A DNA stretch of 64,000 nt from Anthropogastromicrobium aceti (GCF_025567095.1 NZ_JAOQJH010000001.1); one strand, 5' to 3'. Counted from the first letter of the stretch, positions 52,179-61,991 are shown. A program made the numbers and translations. Notes: a model not told the origin generated them from the letters alone.

Positions 52179-54035
52179 ATGGTACTTGATAAAATACAGA
52201 GGCCGAATGACGTCAAAGAATTAAAAGAGCAAGAACTTCCTATTCTGGCAGATGAGATTCGGCAGTTTATAATTGATAAAGTCAGCGACAATGGTGGTCA
52301 TCTTGCCTCGAACCTCGGAGTGGTGGAGCTGACAATTGCACTTCATCGGTGCTTGAATTTCCCACAGGATAAATTGATTTGGGATGTAGGACATCAATCA
52401 TACACACATAAAATCTTGACAGGACGAAAGAATGGCTTTGACTCACTTCGCAAATATCACGGCATGAGTGGTTTCCCAAAGCGTGATGAAAGTAATTGTG
52501 ATGCATTTGATACGGGTCATAGCTCTACGTCCTTATCAGCAGGACTTGGTATGGTTTGTGCACGAGAGCTCAAGAAAGAAAAATATAAAGTTGTTTCTGT
52601 GATTGGTGATGGTTCTCTTACAGGCGGCCTTGCTTTTGAAGCACTTAATAACGCAGCATCGCTTAAGAGTAATTATATCATGATCTTAAACGACAACCAT
52701 ATGTCTATCTCTGAAAATGTTGGAGGGCTTTCGCATTATCTGGCAGGTGTGCGTACTGCAAAGGGCTACACTAATTTCAAGAAAAATGTGAAAGCATCAT
52801 TAAGCAAGATGAATGCAATTGGAGAGGAGCTTGAGCGCAACATTCGCCGAGCGAAGAGTATGCTGAAGCAAGTTTTTATTCCGGGAATGTTTTTCGAAGA
52901 TATGGGCATCACATATCTTGGACCTATTGATGGTCATAATATTGAGGCACTTACAGAGGTCATTGAGGATGCCAAACAGGTAGAAGGTGCGGTGCTCATT
53001 CATGTGATCACAGAAAAGGGAAAGGGATATGAGCCGGCACAGCTTCATCCGGAATCCTACCATGGAGTTGGACCATTTATAAAGAAAAATGGAATGGCGA
53101 AAAAGCCAAAGGAAGAGGCAACATATACTGATATCTTTGCAAAAACAATTTGTGAACTTGCACAGACGCACGAAAAACTTATAACTATTACAGCAGCTAT
53201 GATGGACGGCTGTGGCTTAAAAGGCTTTGCAAAGCGTTTTCCAGACCGCTTTTTTGACGTTGGCATTGCTGAAGAGCATGCAGTGACATTTGCATGCGGT
53301 TTAGCAGCAGGTGGTTTTCATCCGTTTTTTGCAGTATATTCCTCTTTTTTACAGCGAGGCTACGATCAGATACTGCATGATATGTGTATGCAGAATCTTC
53401 CTGTTACGCTAATGCTTGATCGTGCAGGACTTGTCGGAAATGATGGAGAGACGCATCAGGGTGTGTTTGATTTATCGTATTTGACAATGATTCCAAATAT
53501 AACAGTATTTGCACCGAAAAACCGCTATGAGTTTCAGGATGCTATTGCATTTGCTGCTGATTTTGAAGCACCGATGGCAATTCGCTATCCGAAAACAGAT
53601 GCAGTGCGTGTATTAAAGGAATACCGTGAACCAATAAAGCTTGGAAAGAGCGAGTGGATTAGAAGAGGCAGCCGTGTAGCGCTTCTTGCAATTGGCACTA
53701 TGGTAGAGACAGCCATGGAGGTTGAGGAATTGTTGGCAAAGGATGGAATCGATGCAACAGTTGTAAATCTTCGTTTTGCAAAGCCGCTTGATTACGAGAT
53801 GCTTGATGAAGTATTAGATTATCACAGCTTGATTGTTACAATGGAGGAAAATGTGCTTTCAGGCGGTGTAGGTGAGCATATTTGTCGTTATGTTGAGCTG
53901 CATTCTACTGGTGTGCGCGTTATTGCATGTGGCATTCCAGATAAGTTTATTCATCAGGGTTCTATTAAAGAACTTTTGGAGGAGACTGGGCTGGATGCAC
54001 AAAGTATTTATCAGAAAATAAGTACCATGCTGTAA
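52179..54035 (+). CDS. dxs: 1-deoxy-D-xylulose-5-phosphate synthase
   Basis: 618-residue thiamine-diphosphate enzyme that starts the MEP isoprenoid pathway. TPP site GDGSLTGGLAFEALNNA, transketolase pyrimidine domain EEHAVTFACGLA and DRAGLVGNDGETHQGVFD, and a C-terminal domain. AAGGGGG precedes the ATG. With ispA it supplies isoprenoid precursors. Confidence 0.97.
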   Translation: MVLDKIQRPNDVKELKEQELPILADEIRQFIIDKVSDNGGHLASNLGVVELTIALHRCLNFPQDKLIWDVGHQSYTHKILTGRKNGFDSLRKYHGMSGFPKRDESNCDAFDTGHSSTSLSAGLGMVCARELKKEKYKVVSVIGDGSLTGGLAFEALNNAASLKSNYIMILNDNHMSISENVGGLSHYLAGVRTAKGYTNFKKNVKASLSKMNAIGEELERNIRRAKSMLKQVFIPGMFFEDMGITYLGPIDGHNIEALTEVIEDAKQVEGAVLIHVITEKGKGYEPAQLHPESYHGVGPFIKKNGMAKKPKEEATYTDIFAKTICELAQTHEKLITITAAMMDGCGLKGFAKRFPDRFFDVGIAEEHAVTFACGLAAGGFHPFFAVYSSFLQRGYDQILHDMCMQNLPVTLMLDRAGLVGNDGETHQGVFDLSYLTMIPNITVFAPKNRYEFQDAIAFAADFEAPMAIRYPKTDAVRVLKEYREPIKLGKSEWIRRGSRVALLAIGTMVETAMEVEELLAKDGIDATVVNLRFAKPLDYEMLDEVLDYHSLIVTMEENVLSGGVGEHICRYVELHSTGVRVIACGIPDKFIHQGSIKELLEETGLDAQSIYQKISTML

Positions 54036-54065
54036 TTAAAAAAGTGAGTTAAAGGACAAAATAAA

Positions 54066-54869
54066 GTGAAAGAACGTTTAGATGTACTATTAGTAAATTT
54101 GGGATACGCGCCTTCAAGAGAGAAGGCAAAGGCTGTTATTATGTCTGGCTGTGTCTATGTGAATGGACAAAAGGAGGACAAGGCTGGCACGATGTTTGAT
54201 ACGTATGCAGCGATTGAGGTGCGCGGCAATTCGTTAAAATATGTCAGCAGAGGCGGATTGAAGCTGGAAAAGGCAATGGAAGAATTTGCCATCGCACTTG
54301 ACCAGAAGACATGCATGGATGTAGGAGCCTCCACTGGCGGTTTTACCGACTGTATGCTTCAAAATGGTGCTGTTAAGGTCTTTGCGGTGGATGTCGGTCA
54401 TGGTCAGCTTGCATGGAGTCTTCGAAATGATCCGCGTGTCATTTGTATGGAGAAGACGAATATCCGCTATGTTGTGCCAGAGGATATTGGATGCGCCGTT
54501 GATTTTGTGTCAATTGACGTTTCATTTATCTCGCTTACAAAGGTACTTGTTCCGGTAAAGGAATTGATGGCAGAGCGTGGACAGATAGTATGCCTTATTA
54601 AGCCGCAGTTTGAGGCTGGAAGAGAAAAGGTTGGCAAAAAGGGTGTTGTACGCGAGAAGGAAACTCATATGGAGGTTGTGCGCATGGTGATGGACTTTGC
54701 ACTATCCATTGGTTTTGGCGTGCTTGGCCTTGCCTTCTCACCAATTAAGGGACCAGAAGGAAACATTGAATATCTTCTTTATCTTCAGAAAACACCGACA
54801 GAGGAAGAGCTAAATCGGCCGCTGCCAGATGTAAATGCACTTGTTGAGCAGTCACATGAACTGCTGTAA
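54066..54869 (+). CDS. tlyA: TlyA family rRNA 2'-O-methyltransferase
   Basis: 267 residues: N-terminal S4 domain (RLDVLLVNLGYAPSREKAKAVIMSG in parts) and FtsJ-like methyltransferase with SAM motif DVGASTGGFTDCMLQNGA. Often called hemolysin A, but the known role is rRNA 2'-O-methylation. The start is GTG at 54066. Confidence 0.93.
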   Translation: MKERLDVLLVNLGYAPSREKAKAVIMSGCVYVNGQKEDKAGTMFDTYAAIEVRGNSLKYVSRGGLKLEKAMEEFAIALDQKTCMDVGASTGGFTDCMLQNGAVKVFAVDVGHGQLAWSLRNDPRVICMEKTNIRYVVPEDIGCAVDFVSIDVSFISLTKVLVPVKELMAERGQIVCLIKPQFEAGREKVGKKGVVREKETHMEVVRMVMDFALSIGFGVLGLAFSPIKGPEGNIEYLLYLQKTPTEEELNRPLPDVNALVEQSHELL

Positions 54870-54887
54870 GCTGACTGGGAGGAAGCT

Positions 54888-55748
54888 ATGAAGCATTTTT
54901 ATGTAATTGCAAATTATGCAAAGCCGCACACACTTTTTTGTGTGCAGGAAATAAAAGAATACCTGACAGCGAAAGGCGCAGAGTGTGTCATTGCCGGACC
55001 GGCAGCTTCGGATAATGGCCGGTATCACTATACAGATACTGGCCGGATTCCAGGCGACACACAATGCGTTATTGTTTTAGGCGGTGATGGAACATTGATT
55101 CAGGCAGCACACGACTTAAAAGGTACAAGCTATCCGCTGATTGGCATTAATCTGGGAAATCTTGGCTATCTGTCAGAAGTAGATCAGGAAAATCTGTTTC
55201 CAAGTCTCGACAGACTTTTGATGGATGATTTTTTTATCGAGGAACGTATGACGCTGCTTGGCGAGATTGTGCGTGATGGACAGATTGTCTGCAGTGATAC
55301 GGCATTAAACGACATTGTTCTGACGAGACTTGAAAGCATGAAGATGCTTCGCTTTTCTCTCTATGTGAATGATCAGTTTATCACAAGATATAATGCAGAT
55401 GGCATTATTGTTGCAACACCGACAGGCTCTACGGCATATAGTCTTTCTGCAGGAGGGCCAATCGTACTTCCGACCTCAAATTTATTTGTGCTTACGCCAA
55501 TCTGTGCTCAGACACTGACAACGGCAAGAAGCATTGTTCTTCCGGATAATGCGTATATTCGACTGATTGTTGAGGCAAAGGATGGCATTCGCATGCTTCA
55601 TCAGGCAGTAAGCTTTGACTCAGACAATGTGGTATCAGTGCATCCAGGAGATGAGATTGTGATAAAAAGTGCATCAGATAAGGTTAGATTAATCCGTTTG
55701 GATCAAAGAAGCTTTTTAGATACGCTTGGAAAAAAACTGAGCCGATAA
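54888..55748 (+). CDS. nadK: NAD kinase
   Basis: 286 residues making NADP from NAD and ATP. GGDGT motif in VLGGDGTLIQAAHDL, NLGNLGYLSEV, and the NADGIIVATPTGSTAYSLSAGGP active-site region seen in parts. GGGAGGAAG lies before the ATG. Confidence 0.96.
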   Translation: MKHFYVIANYAKPHTLFCVQEIKEYLTAKGAECVIAGPAASDNGRYHYTDTGRIPGDTQCVIVLGGDGTLIQAAHDLKGTSYPLIGINLGNLGYLSEVDQENLFPSLDRLLMDDFFIEERMTLLGEIVRDGQIVCSDTALNDIVLTRLESMKMLRFSLYVNDQFITRYNADGIIVATPTGSTAYSLSAGGPIVLPTSNLFVLTPICAQTLTTARSIVLPDNAYIRLIVEAKDGIRMLHQAVSFDSDNVVSVHPGDEIVIKSASDKVRLIRLDQRSFLDTLGKKLSR

Positions 55749-55787
55749 ATAAAAAGCCGCGAAAAAAGTTTTGAAAAGGAGATGGCT

Positions 55788-56240
55788 ATGAAAACGGTAC
55801 GACAACAGCGCATATTAGAGCTGATTCAGATGCATGATATAGAAAAACAAGAAGAACTGGTGCAGATGCTTTGTGAGGATGGTTTTGATGTGACGCAGGC
55901 AACTGTTTCAAGAGACATAAGCCAGCTTCGGTTAAAAAAAGTTTCTGGAAAAAATGGAAAACTTGTCTATAAGGCAGCAGAATCAAAGCACCAACAGGCC
56001 GAACCAAAATATCTTCGTATTTTAAAGGAATCTTACGTCAGTATGGATATGGCAATGAATATACTTGTCATAAAAACAGTTTCTGGTATGGCAATGGCAG
56101 CGGCAGCAGCACTTGATGCGTGTCATTTTAGTGAGATTGTCGGATGTATTGCAGGTGATGATACGATTATGTGCGCGGTTCGTACCGTGCCCGACACCAT
56201 TCATCTGATGAAAAAAATTGAGAGTATTCTCAATGATTGA
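55788..56240 (+). CDS. argR: Arginine repressor ArgR/AhrC
   Basis: 150 residues: winged-helix DNA-binding domain (TVRQQRILELIQMHDIEKQEELVQML, TQATVSRDISQLRLKK) and C-terminal arginine-binding hexamer domain with GMAMAAAAALD and GCIAGDDTIM. Regulates arginine metabolism genes; the position before recN is conserved in Firmicutes. ATG 55788 fits AAGGAG; ATG 55782 is too close. Confidence 0.94.
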   Translation: MKTVRQQRILELIQMHDIEKQEELVQMLCEDGFDVTQATVSRDISQLRLKKVSGKNGKLVYKAAESKHQQAEPKYLRILKESYVSMDMAMNILVIKTVSGMAMAAAAALDACHFSEIVGCIAGDDTIMCAVRTVPDTIHLMKKIESILND

Positions 56241-56261
56241 ATATAGAAAGGCAGGAGAAAA

Positions 56262-57953
56262 ATGCTGGACAGTCTGTACGTCAAAAACCTCGCTCTGATC
56301 GATGAAGAAGAGGTGACTTTTACAGAAGGATTAAATGTCCTAAGCGGAGAGACGGGAGCAGGAAAATCCATTTTGATTGGTTCTGTTTTGATTGCACTTG
56401 GGGCAAAGGTACACAAAGAGATGATTCGCGCAAATGAAAAGGAGGCTTATATTGAGCTGATTTTTTCACCGACACATCCGGCAATTCTCGAAAAGCTTCG
56501 AGAATATGATATTGAACCAGAAGATGGCCAGCTGATTATTTCGAAAAAGATCACTGCTTCAAAGAGCGTGAGCAAAATCAATAAAGAGGCATATCCAGCC
56601 TCGAAAGTACGCGAGGTTGCGTCACTTCTTCTTGATGTGCATGGTCAGCATGATCATCAGGCACTTATTCATCAGCATAAGCAGCTTGAGATCGTAGACA
56701 GAAGCGGCGGAAAAAAATTAAAAGAAGCAAAAGAACAGACAGCACAGTATTACCGCATATGGAAACAGTATAAGGATGAGCTTGACAGTTACAGCGTAGA
56801 CGAGGACGAGCGGCTTAGGCGCATGGATATTTTATGTTATGAGCTTGATGAGCTTAAAGAGGCATCAATTACACCTGGTGAAGAGGCACGTCTTTCAAAA
56901 GAATGGAAACGCTTATCGGAGCGTGAACATATCATAACAGCGTATCAGGAACTGACATCACTTTTAGGTTATGAGTCAAATGGTGCCTGTGATCTTTGTG
57001 GAAGAGCAGAGCATGCATTAAAAGGTATTTCAGATGCAGACGAAGAAGCGCAGTCTTTATATGATCAGCTTACGGATGCCGAGTCAATTATTCATGATAT
57101 CTGTCGTGAAGCTTCAGAACGTCTTGATGCAATGCAGGATGAGGAGCTTGATACAGCAAAGATTGAAGAACGTCTTGATCAAATTCGTCATCTTATGCAG
57201 AAATATCGCTGTGATGAGGAAGGGCTGTTAGAGCTGACAGAGAAAAAAGAGCAGGAGCTTGAAAAATACCGTCATTTCGAGGAAGAGAAGGCGCGGGCAC
57301 AAAAATTATGTCAAAATGCATTTGTTAAGTTAGAACAGGCCGCAAACGATCTTAGCAGCAAAAGAAGAAAATGCGCAGATTTACTTTGCAGCCAATTGAT
57401 TAAGGCACTTGTAGATTTGAATTTTTTAGATGTGCGTTTTGAGATTCATATGGATCAGACAGAGCAGATTGGTCCAGGAGGAAAGGATGTCGTTACATTT
57501 TACATAGCGACAAACCCAGGAGAAGCACTAAAGCCGCTTGCTGCTGTCGCATCAGGTGGTGAATTATCAAGAATTATGTTAGCGGTGAAGTCTGTTATGG
57601 CGCAGAAGGAAGAAATAGAAACACTTATTTTCGACGAAATAGACACGGGAATCAGTGGCCGAACAGCACAAAAAGTCGCAAAACGTCTGTCAGAAACGGC
57701 AAAAGGAAGTCAGGTTATTTGTATCAGTCATCTGGCTCAGATCGTTTCAATGGCAGATACGCATTTTTTAATTGAGAAAAATGCAGAAAATGAAAGAACG
57801 ACAACACATATCACAAAACTATCAGAAGAGGAAAGCATCCGTGAAGTTGCAAGACTTCTTGGCGGAGCAGAAATTACAAAGAACGTTCTTGATACAGCAA
57901 AAGAGATGAAAGATATGGCAAATAGAACAAAAGAATCCCAGATTACAAAATGA
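56262..57953 (+). CDS. recN: DNA repair protein RecN
   Basis: 563-residue SMC-like ATPase acting early in double-strand break repair. Walker A GETGAGKSILIGS near residue 29, long coiled coils in the middle, signature VASGGELSRIMLA and Walker B TLIFDEIDTGISG. GCAGGAG precedes the ATG. Confidence 0.95.
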   Translation: MLDSLYVKNLALIDEEEVTFTEGLNVLSGETGAGKSILIGSVLIALGAKVHKEMIRANEKEAYIELIFSPTHPAILEKLREYDIEPEDGQLIISKKITASKSVSKINKEAYPASKVREVASLLLDVHGQHDHQALIHQHKQLEIVDRSGGKKLKEAKEQTAQYYRIWKQYKDELDSYSVDEDERLRRMDILCYELDELKEASITPGEEARLSKEWKRLSEREHIITAYQELTSLLGYESNGACDLCGRAEHALKGISDADEEAQSLYDQLTDAESIIHDICREASERLDAMQDEELDTAKIEERLDQIRHLMQKYRCDEEGLLELTEKKEQELEKYRHFEEEKARAQKLCQNAFVKLEQAANDLSSKRRKCADLLCSQLIKALVDLNFLDVRFEIHMDQTEQIGPGGKDVVTFYIATNPGEALKPLAAVASGGELSRIMLAVKSVMAQKEEIETLIFDEIDTGISGRTAQKVAKRLSETAKGSQVICISHLAQIVSMADTHFLIEKNAENERTTTHITKLSEEESIREVARLLGGAEITKNVLDTAKEMKDMANRTKESQITK

Positions 57954-57970
57954 TAAACAAACGCATACTA
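57941..57970 (+). promoter_or_regulatory. Candidate forespore (sigma-F/G-like) promoter of spoIVB
   Basis: CATACTA (57964-57970) fits the forespore sigma -10 pattern CATNNTA. GATTA at 57941-57945 is a partial -35 match with an 18 bp spacer. spoIVB is forespore-expressed in Bacillus. Confidence 0.3.
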
Positions 57971-58001
57971 ACAGCAGAAAAATGAAAGGAAGGCTGTTGG
58001 T

Positions 58002-59072
58002 ATGCAAATGAAAATAAAGTACTTTAAAATACGAAAGGCTGTGGCAATTATATTTGCCATAGCCATAGCAGTTTGCTGTGCACATCACAGTTCATTTCAA
58101 AGTGTTGCAGCGACTGCGATGAAAAATACGGCTGTTCAAAACACCGTCCAAATGCCGCAAGTATATCCATGTGGATTTCCAGTTGGAATTTATATGGAAA
58201 CAGAAGGTGTTATGGTGGTGACAACGGCGCAGATTCCAACAAATATGGAAACACTTTCTTCTCCATGTGAGGGCAGCCTGCAGCAGGGAGATTATATTAC
58301 GTCGATCAATGGAAATCCAGTCAACTCGAAAGAAGAACTGGTTTCTAGTGTAGAAGCATGCGCGGGACAGCCGCTCACTCTTCATATTGTTCGCGAACAG
58401 GAATCGTTTGACATTTCTGTACTTCCTATTCAGGATACAAGCGGAACGTATCGTCTTGGTGTATGGGTCAAAGATGATGTGCAGGGAATTGGTACGCTGA
58501 CTTATATAAGTGAGGATGGTCATTTCGGTGCGCTTGGTCATCCAATTAACGACAGCGATACAGGAAAACGAGTTAGTGTGCGAAAAGGTGGTCTATATGA
58601 ATCGCAGATTCAGATGATAATCCGTGGCAAAAACGGTACACCAGGATCGTTCTGCGGTATAATCTGTTATGATACATCTACTTTTTTAGGAAACATCTAT
58701 GAAAATACAAGCTGTGGAATTTATGGAAATGTATCTGCTTTGATGAAAGAAAAATTAGTAAGATCAGCATTAATGCAGATGGCACACAAAGAAGAGGTTG
58801 TCTGCGGAAAAGCTTTTCTTCGCTGTGCAGTAAATGGCGAGCCGCAGGATTATGAAGTAGAAATTATAAAAACGCAGCCAGGAAGTACTGGAGGATTTCA
58901 GATTTGCGTTACAGATAAGGTACTTCTTGAAAAAACAGGCGGCATTATTCAGGGTATGAGTGGTTCACCGCTCATTCAAAATGGCAAAATGATCGGTGCA
59001 GTAACACATGTGTTTGTCAATGATCCAACGAAGGGCTATGCAATATATGCAGAAGATATGTTGAATCATTAA
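58002..59072 (+). CDS. spoIVB: SpoIVB serine peptidase
   Basis: 356 residues, forespore-secreted signalling protease that triggers pro-sigma-K processing in Bacillus. One N-terminal membrane segment (VAIIFAIAIAVCCA), a PDZ domain (SLQQGDYITSINGNPVNSKEELV in parts) and an S55 peptidase domain with the catalytic His in FGALGHPI and Ser in GMSGSPLIQNGKMIGAVTHV. AAAGGAAGG precedes the ATG. Precedes spo0A, as in most spore formers. Confidence 0.95.
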   Translation: MQMKIKYFKIRKAVAIIFAIAIAVCCAHHSSFQSVAATAMKNTAVQNTVQMPQVYPCGFPVGIYMETEGVMVVTTAQIPTNMETLSSPCEGSLQQGDYITSINGNPVNSKEELVSSVEACAGQPLTLHIVREQESFDISVLPIQDTSGTYRLGVWVKDDVQGIGTLTYISEDGHFGALGHPINDSDTGKRVSVRKGGLYESQIQMIIRGKNGTPGSFCGIICYDTSTFLGNIYENTSCGIYGNVSALMKEKLVRSALMQMAHKEEVVCGKAFLRCAVNGEPQDYEVEIIKTQPGSTGGFQICVTDKVLLEKTGGIIQGMSGSPLIQNGKMIGAVTHVFVNDPTKGYAIYAEDMLNH

Positions 59073-59079
59073 TATGAAG

Positions 59080-59086
59080 TGTCGAA
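59080..59086 (+). promoter_or_regulatory. Spo0A box-like site before spo0A
   Basis: TGTCGAA, the core of the 0A box, at 59080-59086, with a one-mismatch TGTCGAT at 59205-59211 on the other side of the candidate promoter. Autoregulation of spo0A by Spo0A-P is known in Bacillus. A 7-base match alone is weak evidence. Confidence 0.4.
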
Positions 59087-59170
59087 TTGCCTGAATATTA
59101 CAAAAGCATAAATCTACATGAAAAGACAGTTCTTTGTCTTATATAGCGCGAAATGCGCGCTTGACTACTC

Positions 59171-59199
59171 TTGTAGAAAATAGAAAAAACTGCTATAGT
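59171..59199 (+). promoter_or_regulatory. Candidate promoter of spo0A
   Basis: TTGTAG (59171-59176), a 17 bp spacer and TATAGT (59194-59199), about 75 bases before the start. A small GC hairpin (AGCGCG/GCGCGCT, about 59144-59160) lies just upstream. Confidence 0.5.
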
Positions 59200-59273
59200 G
59201 AGTATGTCGATTGAAAAGACAAACGTAAAAATGAATGAACAATTAGCAGAAAGCAAGAGAAAGGATGAGGAAA

Positions 59274-60089
59274 ATGGCAAAATTAAATGTAGCAATTGCA
59301 GATGATAATGAAAGAATACTCACAATGTTGGATGAGGTATTAACAGCAGATGATGATATTACAGTAGTGGGGACAGCTAGAAATGGAGAGCAGGCATACG
59401 AGATGATTCTGGATAAGAAGCCAGATGTGGTTTTGCTTGATTTAGTCATGCCGGGAATTGATGGTCTTGGCGTAATGGATAAGGTTCATGCTGAGAAAAA
59501 TGCGGAGCCGATGCCATCCTTTATCATAATTTCCGGTATTCAGAATGAATCAGTGGCAGAAAATGCCATGTCTGCCGGAGCTACGTATTATATTATGAAG
59601 CCGTTTGACAATTTTACATTGTTAAACCGTGTGAAGCAGTTAGGAAGACGAGGCTATGATATGCGCCCACAGCTGTTAACACAGAGTACAGCACTAAAAG
59701 AACCTGCGTTTATATATGGAGGACAGGGAAAGAGTTTGGAACAGTATGTCACGAGTGTGATTCATGAGATTGGTGTTCCAGCTCATATTAAGGGATATCA
59801 GTATTTGCGTGATGCAATTATTATGTGTGTCAACGATATGGATCTATTAAATTCGATCACAAAGGCATTGTATCCGTCAATCGCTAAGAAATATGTAACA
59901 ACACCAAGCCGTGTAGAGCGTGCCCTGCGTCATGCTATTGAGGTTGCGTGGAGCCGCGGCAAGATGGATACGATATATTCGTTATTTGGGTATACGATAA
60001 ATAGCGGAAAAGGAAAGCCCACTAATTCAGAATTTGTGGCGCTCATTGCTGATAAGATCCGACTGGAGCTGAATCTTTTTAAAAGTTAA
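59274..60089 (+). CDS. spo0A: Sporulation master regulator Spo0A
   Basis: 271 residues: receiver domain with DD at residues 10-11, phosphorylation site D56 (VVLLDLVMPG) and the Lys in YYIMKPFD; C-terminal Spo0A DNA-binding domain (YQYLRDAIIMCVNDMDLLNSI, TPSRVERALRHAIEVAWSRG seen in parts). Controls entry into sporulation. The ATG at 59274 has AAAGGA 9 bases upstream; an ATG at 59265 is too close. Confidence 0.97.
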   Translation: MAKLNVAIADDNERILTMLDEVLTADDDITVVGTARNGEQAYEMILDKKPDVVLLDLVMPGIDGLGVMDKVHAEKNAEPMPSFIIISGIQNESVAENAMSAGATYYIMKPFDNFTLLNRVKQLGRRGYDMRPQLLTQSTALKEPAFIYGGQGKSLEQYVTSVIHEIGVPAHIKGYQYLRDAIIMCVNDMDLLNSITKALYPSIAKKYVTTPSRVERALRHAIEVAWSRGKMDTIYSLFGYTINSGKGKPTNSEFVALIADKIRLELNLFKS

Positions 60090-60095
60090 AGCCAA

Positions 60096-60171
60096 TTGAC
60101 ACAATCAACGAAAATTTGTATTGCATTTTGTATAAAAAGAGCTTCCATTATTCGGCATTTTCGTGTATAAT
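60096..60171 (+). promoter_or_regulatory. Promoter region of the glycogen synthase gene
   Basis: Two candidates in the 156 bp gap: TTGACA (60096-60101), 17 bp, TATTGC (60119-60124); and a perfect TATAAT at 60166-60171 with a poor -35. I cannot decide between them. Confidence 0.5.
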
Positions 60172-60245
60172 TAAGAAAAAACGATGGATGAAATAGCTGA
60201 CAAAGGTTGTTTGTCCTGGTACCAAATAGTGGAGGTTTGAGGTTT

Positions 60246-61982
60246 ATGAAGAAAATTCTTTTCGCTGCGTCTGAGTGCGTACCTTTTATCAAGACGGGAG
60301 GTCTTGCTGATGTTGTCGGTTCCCTTCCAAAGTATTTTAATAAAGAAGAGTATGATGTCAGAGTAATTATGCCGAAGTACTTATGCATCAAGGAATCTTT
60401 GCGCTCCCAGATGAAGTATGTAACGCATTTCTACACCGATTTTTATTGGCGTACACAGTATGTCGGCGTTCTGGAAATGGAGTATGAAGGTGTTCATTTC
60501 TATTTTGTAGACAGTGAGTTTTATTTTGGCGGACCATGGCCATATGGAAATATGTACGAGGATATTGAGAAATTCTGCTTCTTCTCAAAGGCAGTTCTCT
60601 CCATCCTTCCATTAATTGGGTTTAAGCCGGATATCATCCATTGTCATGATTGGCAGACAGGTTTGATTCCAGTATATTTGCATGACAGCTTCCAGTCTGA
60701 TCCGTTCTTCTGGGGCATCAAGACAATCTTTACTATTCATAACCTGAAGTTCCAGGGTACATGGAGTGTGGATACTATTAAGGGCTTCTCTGGTCTGTCT
60801 GATTATTACTTTACGAGTGACAAGCTTGAGGCATATGGAAACGGAAACATGTTAAAGGGCGGACTTGTCTATGCAGACCGCATCACTACAGTAAGTCGCA
60901 GCTACGCAAGCGAGATTAGAATGCCGTTCTATGGAGAAGGTTTAGATGGACTGCTGCGTGCACGTTCTAAGCAGCTTAGCGGTATTGTAAATGGTATTGA
61001 TTATAATGTTTACAATCCGAAGACAGATAAGGACATTGCAGTTAATTATTCAGTAGAAGATGTAATTAAGGCAAAGGCTGCAAATAAGACAGCACTGCAA
61101 AAGGAACTTGGCCTTGAGGAAAATCCAGATGCATTCATGCTTGGAATTGTTTCACGTCTGACTGATCAGAAGGGACTTGACCTTGTTGAGTGCGTTCTTG
61201 ATCAGATTTGTGCAGAAGATGTTCAGCTTGTCGTTCTTGGAACAGGAGAGGGCAAATATCAGGATATGTTTACCTATTACTCCAGAAAATATCCAGAGCG
61301 TGTATCTGCAAATATTTTCTACTCTGAGGCGCTGTCACATCGTATCTACGCAAGCTGTGATGCATTCTTAATGCCATCTCTGTTTGAGCCATGTGGTCTT
61401 AGCCAGCTGATGAGTCTTCGCTATGGTACTCTTCCGATTGTACGTGAGACAGGCGGACTTCGCGATACCGTTACACCATATAATGAAGTGGATGGAACAG
61501 GAACAGGATTTTCATTTACTAATTATAATGCGCATGAGATGCTTGCTATCATTCGTTATGCAAAGAAAACTTATTTCAATGATCGCAGGGCATGGAATGA
61601 AATGGTTCTTCGTGCAATGAAGCAGGATTTCTCATGGGATGCATCTGCAAGAGAGTATGAAAAGCTTTATGATGGACTTATCGAAGAAGAAGCACGTAGA
61701 AAAGAAGCAATTCGTTTACAGCAGGCGAGAGAGGCTGCTGAGGCTGCATTAAAAGAAGCTGAGAAAGCCTTAGAGCTTGCAAAGCGTGCTGAAGAAAAAG
61801 CAATTCGTAAGTTTAGTGGTATTGAAGACGAGACAGAAGATGAAAGAACAGAGACTGCCGAAGTAGAAGCAGATAAAACTCCAGAAGCAGCACCAGAGCC
61901 AGAGGAAGTTACAGAAGTTTTGGAAACTCCAGAGGAAGCTAAAGAAGTAGTGACAAAAGCAAAACCAGAAGAAAAAGAATAA
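60246..61982 (+). CDS. glgA: Glycogen/starch synthase (GT5) with a charged C-terminal extension
   Basis: 578 residues. ADP-glucose-dependent GT5 synthase: KTGGLADVVGSLPK at the N-terminus binds the sugar nucleotide, HCHDWQTGLIPVYL and TIHNLKFQG follow, and FEPCGLSQLMSLRYGTLPIVRETGGLRDTV closes the catalytic half (seen in parts). The core ends near residue 475; a 100-residue tail follows, first a helical Ala/Glu/Lys coiled coil, then a Pro/Glu/Val/Thr-rich acidic part, both absent from standard GlgA. No other glg gene is adjacent. The ATG at 60246 follows TGGAGGTTTGAGG. Confidence 0.93.
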   Translation: MKKILFAASECVPFIKTGGLADVVGSLPKYFNKEEYDVRVIMPKYLCIKESLRSQMKYVTHFYTDFYWRTQYVGVLEMEYEGVHFYFVDSEFYFGGPWPYGNMYEDIEKFCFFSKAVLSILPLIGFKPDIIHCHDWQTGLIPVYLHDSFQSDPFFWGIKTIFTIHNLKFQGTWSVDTIKGFSGLSDYYFTSDKLEAYGNGNMLKGGLVYADRITTVSRSYASEIRMPFYGEGLDGLLRARSKQLSGIVNGIDYNVYNPKTDKDIAVNYSVEDVIKAKAANKTALQKELGLEENPDAFMLGIVSRLTDQKGLDLVECVLDQICAEDVQLVVLGTGEGKYQDMFTYYSRKYPERVSANIFYSEALSHRIYASCDAFLMPSLFEPCGLSQLMSLRYGTLPIVRETGGLRDTVTPYNEVDGTGTGFSFTNYNAHEMLAIIRYAKKTYFNDRRAWNEMVLRAMKQDFSWDASAREYEKLYDGLIEEEARRKEAIRLQQAREAAEAALKEAEKALELAKRAEEKAIRKFSGIEDETEDERTETAEVEADKTPEAAPEPEEVTEVLETPEEAKEVVTKAKPEEKE

Positions 61983-61991
61983 TCCAATGAA

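Noticed and set aside
58092..58541. 149-residue antisense frame within spoIVB
   Set aside because: Shadow of the SpoIVB PDZ and peptidase coding region.
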